A stretch of DNA of 7,188 nucleotides from Alphaproteobacteria bacterium (GTDB taxonomy: Bacteria > Pseudomonadota > Alphaproteobacteria > Rhizobiales > Xanthobacteraceae). The first letter of the stretch is position 1; every line of letters starts with the position of its first letter. Below, piece by piece: positions 1 to 6,511 of this stretch. The notes beneath the pieces are model-generated. The model worked only from the letters and a program-made list of their open reading frames with translations, was not told where the DNA came from and did not search any database. The position numbers and the translations under genes were made by a program. Where the stretch lies: assembly GCA_005883115.1 (NCBI GenBank), contig VAZQ01000218.1:1-7188 (forward strand). The letters are read 5' to 3'.

Positions 1-1
1 G

Positions 2-400
2 GCCACGTCTGCAAGGGGTCACTTTCACCAGATCGATACGCTGCCTGCAGAGCGGGCGCGCGCGTTCATCGCCGGTCCCGTCCTCCTGGTGCGCCTGGCG
101 CCGGTGGATTGCCACCACGTGCATTATCCCGATCATGGCAGGACTTTGGATCAGGATCGGCTCGGACACCGCCTCTGGACCGTGAACTGGCACGCATTGG
201 TGAACAAGCCAGACATCCTCTTCAGCAACGAGCGCATCTCGTCGGCACGCTGGAGAGTTGACGCCGGAACATCGAGCGCGACCTCGGAGGTACTCAAGAT
301 TATCCACACGAGGAGGAGCGAACAGCGAATTTGCGGTGTGGCGCGCAGCCCATCAAGCACGTGCCGACGGTACGACGGGCGGCGAAGCGAGCTGGTGTAG
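2..400 (+). pseudogene. Phosphatidylserine decarboxylase remnant, 3'-truncated (5' end outside window)
   Basis: The frame is open from base 2 and reads RLAPVDCHHVHYPDHG at about 92-139, then LWTVNWHALVNKPDILFSNER at about 173-235. These match the core of phosphatidylserine decarboxylases, which convert phosphatidylserine to phosphatidylethanolamine at the membrane; the family has LAPxDYHRxHxPxxG, then SVN...NER. The family's catalytic His in the DYHR block is present, although Tyr and Arg around it are Cys and His here. After NER the similarity stops. The frame runs on with low-complexity Ser/Arg-rich residues to a TAG at 398-400, overlapping the end of the convergent minus-strand gene. The C-terminal part carrying the self-cleaving LGST/GGST site is missing, so the pyruvoyl cofactor could not form and the protein should be inactive. 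The junction lies between about 235 and 352. I saw no insertion sequence or clear frameshift that would rescue it. Confidence 0.72.
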
Positions 401-1069
401 GATGTCGACCAGTTCAGCATGCGCGCGCGAGCCCCGTTCGCTGAAGGCCTCGATCGGGTTCGCCTCGGTCAGGCGGTTGAGCCGCGTGAGCAGGCGAATG
501 CGCTGACGGCGGGTAAGCTTGGCCTCGGACGAGCGCCATCGGAAGAATAGGCGATAGAGTTCGCCGTCGCCGATGAGCATATTGAGCTCGTGTGTCGTGA
601 CGTAGACAAGGAACAGCACCATCAACCAGACCTGTATCGACAAAAAGCGTGGCCAGGAGAAGTGCTCCACTAGGTGGGTGGGAAAATCGGCTATCACGCC
701 GCCGGCGGCTAGGAAATGGACGAGCCGCTCGGCTAGCCGCACCATAAATACGCATAGCCAATAGATAGAACTCTTAAACAAGATGGGCTGGATCATCGGC
801 GCACCGTCGAAGCGGCGCATAAAGGGCAGATTGTCGGTTACCAGCACCGCTTTTCCAACCAGCAACGCCGCTAACGTCGCGGTCAAAAAGCCACTAAACT
901 CGACGCCGTGCTCCTCCAGGATCAGGCGTTTGGTCCATAAAATCAGGTTGAAGCCGACGAAGAAAAAGATCGTCGGCGGGAGCGCGTGTTTCACCTGTGC
1001 GATCCACCAGTCGAAGGCACGGCGCAGGAATGGCGCCGTCGCAGAGCCGGCAAGAGCGGGCTGGCTCAT
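353..1069 (-). CDS. Polytopic inner-membrane protein of unknown function
   Basis: I do not recognise a named family. The 238-aa protein shows four likely membrane spans at about residues 29-46, 60-78, 96-112 and 142-160, followed by a basic, helical, probably cytoplasmic tail (about 165-238) rich in Arg and Glu. The ATG at 1069 is preferred because GAGGAG lies at 1076-1081, six bases upstream; a TTG two codons earlier (1075) falls too close to that site. It begins 33 bp after the stop of the BASS transporter gene, so the two are probably co-transcribed. It is the last gene of the minus-strand array and ends opposite the phosphatidylserine decarboxylase remnant. No hairpin followed by a T-run is visible after its stop. 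Its base use matches its neighbours and the reading frame is intact. Confidence 0.8.
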   Translation of the reverse strand: MSQPALAGSATAPFLRRAFDWWIAQVKHALPPTIFFFVGFNLILWTKRLILEEHGVEFSGFLTATLAALLVGKAVLVTDNLPFMRRFDGAPMIQPILFKSSIYWLCVFMVRLAERLVHFLAAGGVIADFPTHLVEHFSWPRFLSIQVWLMVLFLVYVTTHELNMLIGDGELYRLFFRWRSSEAKLTRRQRIRLLTRLNRLTEANPIEAFSERGSRAHAELVDILHQLASPPVVPSARA

Positions 1070-1102
1070 ACGCAACTCCTCAAGGATGGCGCAGAGTCAT
1101 CG

Positions 1103-1963
1103 TTAACCACCATGCCGCATCGGCTCAATCAGACTGGCGAACGCACGAGAAAGCGGCATGAGGATGATTAATCCGACGATCGCGACAACGATTACCATGA
1201 CGATCACTTTTGGGTCGCTGAAGCTTTGGCTCGCGACCACGAGCGCGGCGGCAATGTTGCGCTGGCCGGTACCGAGCGCCATGACCCGTCTTGTGTCGGC
1301 GTTAGGTCCGCCGAGCAACCAACCAGTTCCAAGGCCCAGTGCGATAAACAGAAGCCCTGCAAGGATTCCTCGGGTGCCGAACACTTGTAAAACCTTGTCG
1401 ATGTTCGCTGCGGTGATCAAGGATACCAGCAGGATGAGGCTGGCGTTGGAAATCCAATCGAGTGCGGGCTTCACCCGTGCGGCCAAGTCCCCGTAACGCG
1501 CCTTCAGGGCAAGGCCTGTGGCAAGCGGGAGCAGCATCAGCAGGACCAGGGAGCGAGCAATCTGCCACGGATCAACAGTGACCCCCGGGAGCAGCAGAGG
1601 CAGGACCATAGGCAGATAACCAACGGTGACAACCATCAGCAGCACCATCGCGCCAACGGCAAATGCGAGGTTGCCCTTGGCAAGTTCGGCGAGCTTCGGC
1701 AAGAACGGCGCGCCGGCCGCACAACCGAGCAGCAGCAGTCCGACCCCAAAGGGTTCGTCGAGCCAGAGCACCTTCGCCAGGGCGAGCGCGCCAAGGGGCA
1801 TCAAGACGAAATTGGCCAGCAGCGCGAGCATGACCAGCCGGGCATTGCGTAGCGGCTGGGAGATCTGAGAGGCCGTGAGACCTGCACCCATCGCGAGCAT
1901 GCTCGACACGACAAAGGTCAGCATGGCGACCGTCGCTGCCTTGCTCAAAAGTTCCACCAGCAT
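1103..1963 (-). CDS. BASS-family (bile acid:sodium symporter-like) transporter
   Basis: This 286-aa protein is hydrophobic almost throughout, with about nine or ten membrane spans, as expected for the SBF/BASS family of sodium-coupled organic anion carriers. Family-like blocks are CAAGAPFLPKLAELAKGN (residues 81-98) and GTGQRNIAAAL (231-241); the GxRN block belongs to the conserved core that contributes to sodium and substrate binding. Length is normal for a bacterial member. The ATG at 1963 has GGGAG five to six bases upstream (1968-1974). The substrate cannot be told from sequence: bacterial BASS proteins carry bile acids, keto acids and other small organic anions. It lies 111 bp after the end of the restored upstream gene (2075), a wider gap than elsewhere in the array, so it may have its own promoter. 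The membrane-protein gene follows 33 bp downstream. Confidence 0.88.
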   Translation of the reverse strand: MLVELLSKAATVAMLTFVVSSMLAMGAGLTASQISQPLRNARLVMLALLANFVLMPLGALALAKVLWLDEPFGVGLLLLGCAAGAPFLPKLAELAKGNLAFAVGAMVLLMVVTVGYLPMVLPLLLPGVTVDPWQIARSLVLLMLLPLATGLALKARYGDLAARVKPALDWISNASLILLVSLITAANIDKVLQVFGTRGILAGLLFIALGLGTGWLLGGPNADTRRVMALGTGQRNIAAALVVASQSFSDPKVIVMVIVVAIVGLIILMPLSRAFASLIEPMRHGG

Positions 1964-2074
1964 TGATGTCTCCCGAACCGGGATTTAAAGGGCTCATGCG
2001 CCTGGCGGCGATTTGGTTATGCTCCTTAGCCGTGCCAAGGCTCTTGCGCTCCGGGCCTCCACAGCTGCCGGCGT

Positions 2075-2179
2075 TCATTTCATCAGAGCGAAATTCTTCC
2101 AGAAGTTTTGCAGACTCTCTGTGCCACCGAAGAGCGTGGTGAAGTTCGTTGAGTCCACGAGCACGATGTCTCCAGCGCG
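2075..2179 (-). pseudogene. Severed 3' end of the amidotransferase-like gene
   Basis: Read in the same frame as the gene upstream, the 34 codons after the amber stop give RAGDIVLVDSTNFTTLFGG, then TESLQNFWKNFALMK, and end in TGA. This is the form in which class-I-GATase-like domains of the DUF4350 type normally finish: a strand 'GxVVVvGDSdF' followed by 'N..F..N'. It has no start codon or ribosome site of its own. Reading through the TAG gives one 338-aa protein. I infer a nonsense mutation in a formerly longer gene. A sequencing error or natural stop readthrough are the alternatives. Confidence 0.7.
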
Positions 2180-2182
2180 CTA
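2180..2182 (-). other. In-frame amber (TAG) codon inside a coding frame
   Basis: The complement of CTA at 2180-2182 is TAG, preceded by CAG and followed by CGC. Both sides read as coding sequence of one domain. A single base change to a sense codon such as CAG, AAG or GAG restores the frame. No downstream stem-loop of the kind that drives recoding is obvious. Confidence 0.75.
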
Positions 2183-3091
2183 CTGATTTGGCGGCATCCA
2201 GAGCAAGCAGTTGAACTCCGTATTGCCGGCTGCGGTGAAGGGATGTGGCCGGTCGGGATCGATGGGTTGGCGCGCCAGCAGCTGGATCGCCTTGCTGTCC
2301 TTTTCAGTAATTTCGTAATGCGGTAGATGCGGATGGAAATTGAGCGTCGGGACGTTCTTGAGCAGTCCAAGCTTGTCAATGTCCCGGAATGCGGTAAGCG
2401 GCGCGATCTCCTTCGTGCCTTTGACGAGCGCGGGACGGAGTCCGTAGGTATTGTGCACCGGGACATCGAGCGCCTTCATCAGCGAGCGGGTATATTGCCC
2501 AAAGCGCTGCTGGCGTGGCACCAGCGCGTCGCCGTGATGGAGGTATTCCATCTGCCGCTGCTTTAAGTCGTCGGTGAAGCCGACATCGTGGTGCGGTGCG
2601 AGTAGCAGGCAGGTGCCCTCGCGCTTGAGCCACTCGCGAATGGCGGCGATTTCGTCCGGTGTCGCCTCCTGCTCGGAAAGAAGGTGGTCGAGTCCGAACA
2701 CCAAGAGCGTGTCGGTGTCGGCCAGAATCCGTTCGTCAATCGGCAGTTTGTAGCCCGCCTGGTCGATGCGCTGGAACACGGCGACCGGGTGGCTGGTGGC
2801 TTCGCCAGCAATTTGCTGGAAACTGATCGTGGAGCGATGAAACAGCTCCAACGTGCCGGCGATCCCCTGAAGGAATTGCGCCGCGCTCCACTCCGGCGTC
2901 TCGTAGGCCGGCCACAGCACGCTGCGGACTTCGGTCATTGTCGAGAAGCGATTTTCCATCGCGGCGGGGTCGCGCTGGGATTCCCACGGGTAACTCCACG
3001 TCCAGTAGATGCTCAGGCGGCGCTTGCCCGACGTGTATCTGCGTGGGATGTGGTTCTGGTTGTAGGTGCGTGCTGGGGTTCGTGTGCTCAT
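2180..3091 (-). CDS. Class-I-glutamine-amidotransferase-like protein, cut short by an amber codon
   Basis: The 303-aa product is not a named family I recognise. Residues about 126-172 (TDTLLVFG, then TPDEIAAIREWLKREG and LLLAPHHD) have the strand-helix-strand pattern of class-I-GATase-like domains of the ThuA/DUF4350 kind, where a flagged strand is followed by 'rFVeaGGrLLL'. No nucleophilic Cys sits where an amidotransferase would need one, so enzymatic activity is doubtful. The N-terminus is Tyr/Trp-rich, with no signal peptide. The start at 3091 lies 28 bp after the stop of the flavoprotein gene, with AGGGG upstream at a rather long 13 bases, so translation may be coupled. The frame stops at a TAG (2180-2182) but continues in the same frame with convincing coding sequence to a TGA at 2075-2077. 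The natural protein is therefore probably 338 aa, and this one lacks its last strand and helix. Confidence 0.75.
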   Translation of the reverse strand: MSTRTPARTYNQNHIPRRYTSGKRRLSIYWTWSYPWESQRDPAAMENRFSTMTEVRSVLWPAYETPEWSAAQFLQGIAGTLELFHRSTISFQQIAGEATSHPVAVFQRIDQAGYKLPIDERILADTDTLLVFGLDHLLSEQEATPDEIAAIREWLKREGTCLLLAPHHDVGFTDDLKQRQMEYLHHGDALVPRQQRFGQYTRSLMKALDVPVHNTYGLRPALVKGTKEIAPLTAFRDIDKLGLLKNVPTLNFHPHLPHYEITEKDSKAIQLLARQPIDPDRPHPFTAAGNTEFNCLLWMPPNQ

Positions 3092-3119
3092 GGCTGTTCT
3101 GTTACCCCTATTTTGTTCC

Positions 3120-4547
3120 TCAGAATTGATGACAGGTGCTTTCTGTCTGGTGTGCTTGCCAACCCACTTTCAGATTGAGTTCGCGTGCCGCGCTGGCCGC
3201 CACGCGAGCCAGCATTCCTGCGTAGGTGGGAAACGAGAGCGGAATGTGAGCCAAGTCGTCCACCCGCATTTTCGCGGCGATGGCTATCGCCGCCACCTGG
3301 GTGATCTCCACTGCGCGCTCGCCAACAACGTGGCAGCCCAACATCCTGCCGGTCGCGCGGTCGACGATCAGTTTGCAGAAACCCGCCTTGCGGCCGTCAA
3401 TGATTGTGCGCGTAGTCGAGTCGAAGCGTACAACCGCGACCAGGACTTCGTGTGTTTCACGGGCCTTTGCTTCGGTGAGGCCCACTTGGGCATACTCCGG
3501 CTCTGTGAAGCTGCCGATAGGAGTCACCGGATCCCCAGTCGTGATCGTCGGACCTCGCACGGCGTTGGTAGCCGCCACGAAGCCGTCCTGTATCGCCTGC
3601 GGGACCAGCATCTGGCGACCGGTAATGTCGCCAGCGGCGAAGATATGTGGCGTTGAGGTCCGCAGATATCCATCAACCTTTACGAACCCCCGATGATCGG
3701 TCTCGACGCCTGCCGTAGCTAGGCTCAGCCCTACAGTATCGGCTACCCAGCCCACCGCCACGACCGCAAGTGTCGCCTCGGCGCTGTCCCGGTCGCCGTT
3801 CTTGGAGAAGATCATTCGCACCCCCGTTGGGGTCTTCTCGAAAGACTCGATCGTGCCGAAGTTCTCATGCACCACGATGCCCGACTCTCGGAACGCCGCT
3901 GAAACCGCTGCCGATACATCTTCATCCTCGCTCGGTAGGATGCGTGGGGCCGTCTGGAAGAGCTGGATTCGTGACCCATATGCGTTGAAAATGGACGCGA
4001 CCTGCACCCCCGTTGCTCCGGCGCCCACGACCAGCATGGACGGCGGTACGGAGGTTAAACGCCAGGCATCGCTATGGGTACTTGCCAACTCGAAGCCGGG
4101 GACTGAGAGCCGCCGGCTCACACCGCCAGTGCAAATGATGACCTTTTCAGCCTCAAGCCGTAGGCCGTCCTGGGTTTGGATGGTGTGCTCGTCGGCAAAG
4201 CGTGCAACGCCAGCGTGCTCGTGGACGGTCACTCCCAGGGAGTCGATCTGCTGGCGCAAGGAAGAATGCGCACGCGCATCCTTGACGACCTCGCGAACGC
4301 GCGCGAGCAGCCGGGGATAATCCAGCACCGGCTCGCTCACGCCGATGCCGTATTGATCCAGCTGTCGAGCTTCACGAATCAGCCGGGCTGCATGGGCTAG
4401 GGTCCGCACCGGAACTGGTCCGTCGTTGGCGGCCATGCCGCCAAACTCAGCGCGAGTTACCAGCATGGTGCGCGCCCCCAGATCCGCAGCACGCAGGGCG
4501 GCGAGTACACCTGCCGGTCCAGCGCCGATAACGAGGGTGTCGATCAT
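3120..4547 (-). CDS. FAD/NAD(P)-binding oxidoreductase, pyridine-nucleotide-disulfide oxidoreductase fold, without redox cysteines
   Basis: The 475-aa protein has the full architecture of the lipoamide dehydrogenase/mercuric reductase/SthA family: FAD-binding GAGPAG at residues 8-13, an ATG-like TGG at 140-142, NAD(P)-binding GAGATG at 175-180, the second FAD motif AAGDITG at 304-310, and a C-terminal dimerisation domain from about 345. The active site is not conserved. Where relatives have GGTCLNVGCIPSK, this protein has GGMAANDGPVPVR (36-48), with Ala39 and Pro44 in place of the two cysteines. The C-terminal HPTxxE is FPTYAG (439-444), so the base His and its Glu are also gone. It cannot be a disulfide reductase by the usual chemistry; transfer of electrons from NAD(P)H through FAD to a quinone, dye or protein partner is possible. 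The residue after the second NAD strand is Gln198, which leaves NADH versus NADPH open. It sits 38 bp after the DyP gene and 28 bp before the amidotransferase-like gene. GGGG at 4557-4560 is the likely ribosome site. Confidence 0.88.
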   Translation of the reverse strand: MIDTLVIGAGPAGVLAALRAADLGARTMLVTRAEFGGMAANDGPVPVRTLAHAARLIREARQLDQYGIGVSEPVLDYPRLLARVREVVKDARAHSSLRQQIDSLGVTVHEHAGVARFADEHTIQTQDGLRLEAEKVIICTGGVSRRLSVPGFELASTHSDAWRLTSVPPSMLVVGAGATGVQVASIFNAYGSRIQLFQTAPRILPSEDEDVSAAVSAAFRESGIVVHENFGTIESFEKTPTGVRMIFSKNGDRDSAEATLAVVAVGWVADTVGLSLATAGVETDHRGFVKVDGYLRTSTPHIFAAGDITGRQMLVPQAIQDGFVAATNAVRGPTITTGDPVTPIGSFTEPEYAQVGLTEAKARETHEVLVAVVRFDSTTRTIIDGRKAGFCKLIVDRATGRMLGCHVVGERAVEITQVAAIAIAAKMRVDDLAHIPLSFPTYAGMLARVAASAARELNLKVGWQAHQTESTCHQF

Positions 4548-4585
4548 CTTTGGCTACCCCGATGATGAACGATACCTATCCCGTT

Positions 4586-5919
4586 TCAATGGACTTCATC
4601 CAAGGTCGCGAGGTATCGAAGCGCCTTGATGCCAGGGAGGAAGAAGTAGGCGCCGCCTCTCACAGTGGTGAAGGCCGGTAAGCCGGTAATTTTTTTGCGG
4701 ATCGGACGCTTGGGAATTTTGTATTCGAGCGTGCCGTCCTGAGCGCCGATGATCGGGTCGCGTTCGTTGCCGAGCTCGTGAAAATTCCGGTCGTTCGCCC
4801 AAACGTTTTGCGCGAACTCGAACTGTCGAATCAGGCTCCCGCAGATCACGAATGCTGCGATGCCGCGCTCCACGCCGTCCTCCGGCGCGTCCTCCGGCAA
4901 ATGCGGGCCGTAGGTGGCGCCGCGGCGGATCATGCGGCGGCGGTTCATGTTCGCCGCCGTGTCGCGGGGGTTCATTCGGCGCATGTGGGAGCCGAGCGGC
5001 ACCGCGTAGCCATGCGGATCCACCTCCTTGTAGTTGAAGTCGTTGTTCCGTTGGGCGTCGGCGCCTAATGCGGGATCGTCTTTCTCGGGCGCCAGTGTGA
5101 GCGGTGCGCCGCTGCGCCAGCGTCCCATGAGCTTCGCTGCGATCAACTCCTGTTCTTCGTGTGTCTTGCCGTGCTCGCGCAGGAAATCGCGAAACCTGCC
5201 CACATGCTCCTGCAGGCAGCGATAGGCCATGTAGCTGCCGTTGCGGGAAAGCGGGAAAGAATTTCGGGTTGCGGCAGATTGGCGGGCGGTCCGTCTTCGT
5301 CCGGGTACCCGAGGATGAATTCGCCTGGCTTGAGCGGCGCGCCGGTGCCGGGCGTCGGCACTTCGCCGGTGCCCTCGATGACCGGCTGCGAGAGCCGGTC
5401 GCGGTAGCCGAAGTGGTCGTGTGCATAGTCGAACGGCGGCGTCGCCTCCAGGTCCAGCGTCGAGAGCACCTCAACCCCTTCGCACACTGCGACGAGCTGA
5501 TCGTGCTCGGTCAGGCAGCGCGCGCGCTCAGCGGCGTCGCGGGCGAACAGGATGGCGATGGCGTGAAGATCCGGGCTGGCGAGGCCTCCCACCCAGTTGT
5601 CAGGATGATTCTCTCCGGTATCGCCGAGCATCTCTGCGCGGGCAACCATCCCTTGCTTGAACTCTTCGGGGAACGTGGCCAGCGACTCCTCATCGACGCC
5701 AAGTGCGCGCAGGCCGTTCCAGGTGAAGGCCACCGTCACCCAGCGCTTGTCTTTTTCGACCGAAGCCATGACTTCCGCGGCCGACTGCGCCTTTTCACGA
5801 ATCGCCGACAGCCAGGCCCGTCCGCCCGCGGCGTTGCGAAACGAAAGAAATTCGTATCGTCCCGTGAGCGCGGGCGTCCGAGTCAGCAGGATGTGCTGGA
5901 TGTCTTCGTTTTCCAGCAT
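4586..5919 (-). pseudogene. DyP-type heme peroxidase, frameshifted by an 8-bp tandem duplication
   Basis: DyP-type peroxidases oxidise dyes, lignin-like aromatics and other substrates with hydrogen peroxide and a b-type heme. The N-terminal half (from the ATG at 5919, with AGGA at 5926-5929) runs well to residue 223 and includes FGYRDRLSQPVIEG (170-183), the counterpart of the GXXDG motif with its catalytic Asp (174). After LSR the frame shifts. Another frame continues with NGSYMAYRCLQEHVGRFRDF and carries the proximal heme ligand in GSHMRRMNPRD (His at about 309), a distal Arg in RRGATYG (about 330) and RQFEFAQ, ending in TGA at 4586. Deleting one copy of the 8-bp repeat at 5243-5258 joins the halves into 441 aa, a normal length for a long bacterial DyP. 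As sequenced, the first ORF stops at 5143 and lacks the heme ligand, so no active enzyme is expected. The gene begins 18 bp after the preceding gene and precedes the flavoprotein gene by 38 bp. Confidence 0.9.
5243..5258. repeat. 8-bp perfect tandem duplication that frameshifts the DyP gene
   Basis: GCGGGAAA occurs twice head to tail (5243-5250 and 5251-5258). With one copy the minus strand reads CCC GAA ATT CTT TCC CGC AAC GGC AGC, giving PEILSRNGS, which matches the LxRNGSY block of DyP peroxidases. With two copies the frame is lost. Eight is not a multiple of three, and the copies are exact, so the event looks recent and could revert by slippage. Confidence 0.92.
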
Positions 5920-5937
5920 AGCGCGTCCTGCGGTGGA

Positions 5938-6511
5938 TCACTGCATCTGGTCGAGCATGTTCGAGAAGGCCGCCTTGACCTTGAGCGCTTTCTTGATTTC
6001 GTCCGAACTCACGTAGGGATACTCACCGTATTCCAGCCAGAAAGCTCGGACATTGGTGCTCGCGGACGAACTTGACGAACGCCGCGGCATTCGTCTTCCA
6101 ATCCGCGGGAAAGCCCTCAAGGTTTTCGAAGACGGTATTGATACCGTACTTCGAGAACAGGGCTACAGCATCCTCGGTGTATTTGTCGAAGTCGGTGTCG
6201 AAGATGCCCTGATACATGAAGTAGGTCTCCCCCTTGATTGGGAAGAGCACCCAGCGCAGGTAGTGTAGCTTGAGCACGGCAAGACAGTCCGGCTGGCCTG
6301 CCACCGCCTTCTCGATATTCTTGGCATATTCGTAGAATACCTCCTCCCTTCCGGGAATGATCTTCGCGATGATCGTGAAGCCATAACATGCTGGACTTTT
6401 CGGAAAGATCGGGCCGTATCTGCCTTGTTGCACCTTATCTTTGAAGATTCCCCCTTTCGGGATCGCCATAGCCGCCGGCTGGGTCCAGTCACCCTGCTGG
6501 GTATCTGACAT
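5938..6511 (-). pseudogene. DyP-linked protein of unknown function (probable alpha/beta-barrel), frameshifted by a 4-bp tandem duplication
   Basis: I do not recognise a named family. The start is the ATG at 6511, chosen because GAAGGAAAGGA (6519-6529) lies seven bases upstream, although the frame is open further up. The N-terminal 150 residues, with ACYGFTIIAKIIPGREEVF and later YMYQGIFDTDFDKYTEDAV-like strand-helix units, suggest a ferredoxin-like or dimeric alpha/beta-barrel fold, the general fold class DyP peroxidases also use; this is inference from pattern. After REHQCPSFL the frame changes to a stop at 6023. The right continuation (EYGEYPYVSSDEIKKALKV, then KAAFSNMLDQMQ) is in another frame and ends in TGA at 5938. 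Removing one CCAG of the pair at 6033-6040 joins them into 189 aa. The stop is 18 bp before the DyP start, so the two genes were probably translated together and may act together. Confidence 0.8.
6033..6040. repeat. 4-bp perfect tandem duplication that frameshifts the DyP-linked gene
   Basis: CCAG occurs twice in tandem (6033-6036 and 6037-6040). With one copy the minus strand reads AGC TTT CTG GAA TAC GGT, giving SFLEYG, which leads straight into EYPYVSSDEIKKAL and a stop at 5938. With two copies the frame instead reads LAGIR and stops at 6023. Confidence 0.82.

Noticed and set aside
1971..1983. Hairpin TCCCG-AAC-CGGGA overlapping the ribosome site of the BASS gene
   Set aside because: A 5-bp stem with a 3-base loop is short enough to occur by chance; there is no second structure to suggest a riboswitch or thermometer.
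1572..2078. 168-codon minus-strand ORF overlapping the BASS gene start
   Set aside because: It overlaps the BASS gene in another frame, and its residues are a frame-shifted reading of that transporter; it has no domain of its own.
3066..3656. 196-codon plus-strand ORF opposite the flavoprotein gene
   Set aside because: It lies antisense to an intact flavoprotein with three nucleotide-binding motifs; no family pattern and no good ribosome site.
4876..4899. 12-bp near-perfect tandem repeat in the DyP gene (PEDAPEDG)
   Set aside because: It is in frame and harmless, and such Asp/Pro-rich linkers are common before the heme-side helix. It is not counted among the disrupting duplications.
5143..5919. 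Programmed ribosomal frameshift as explanation of the DyP split
   Set aside because: There is no slippery heptamer with a downstream structure at the junction, and an exact 8-bp duplication explains the frame change fully.
5161..6075. 304-codon plus-strand ORF opposite the DyP gene
   Set aside because: It is a shadow of the GC-rich DyP coding strand. Its sequence is Arg/Gly-rich with no domain, and the opposite strand carries unmistakable DyP motifs.
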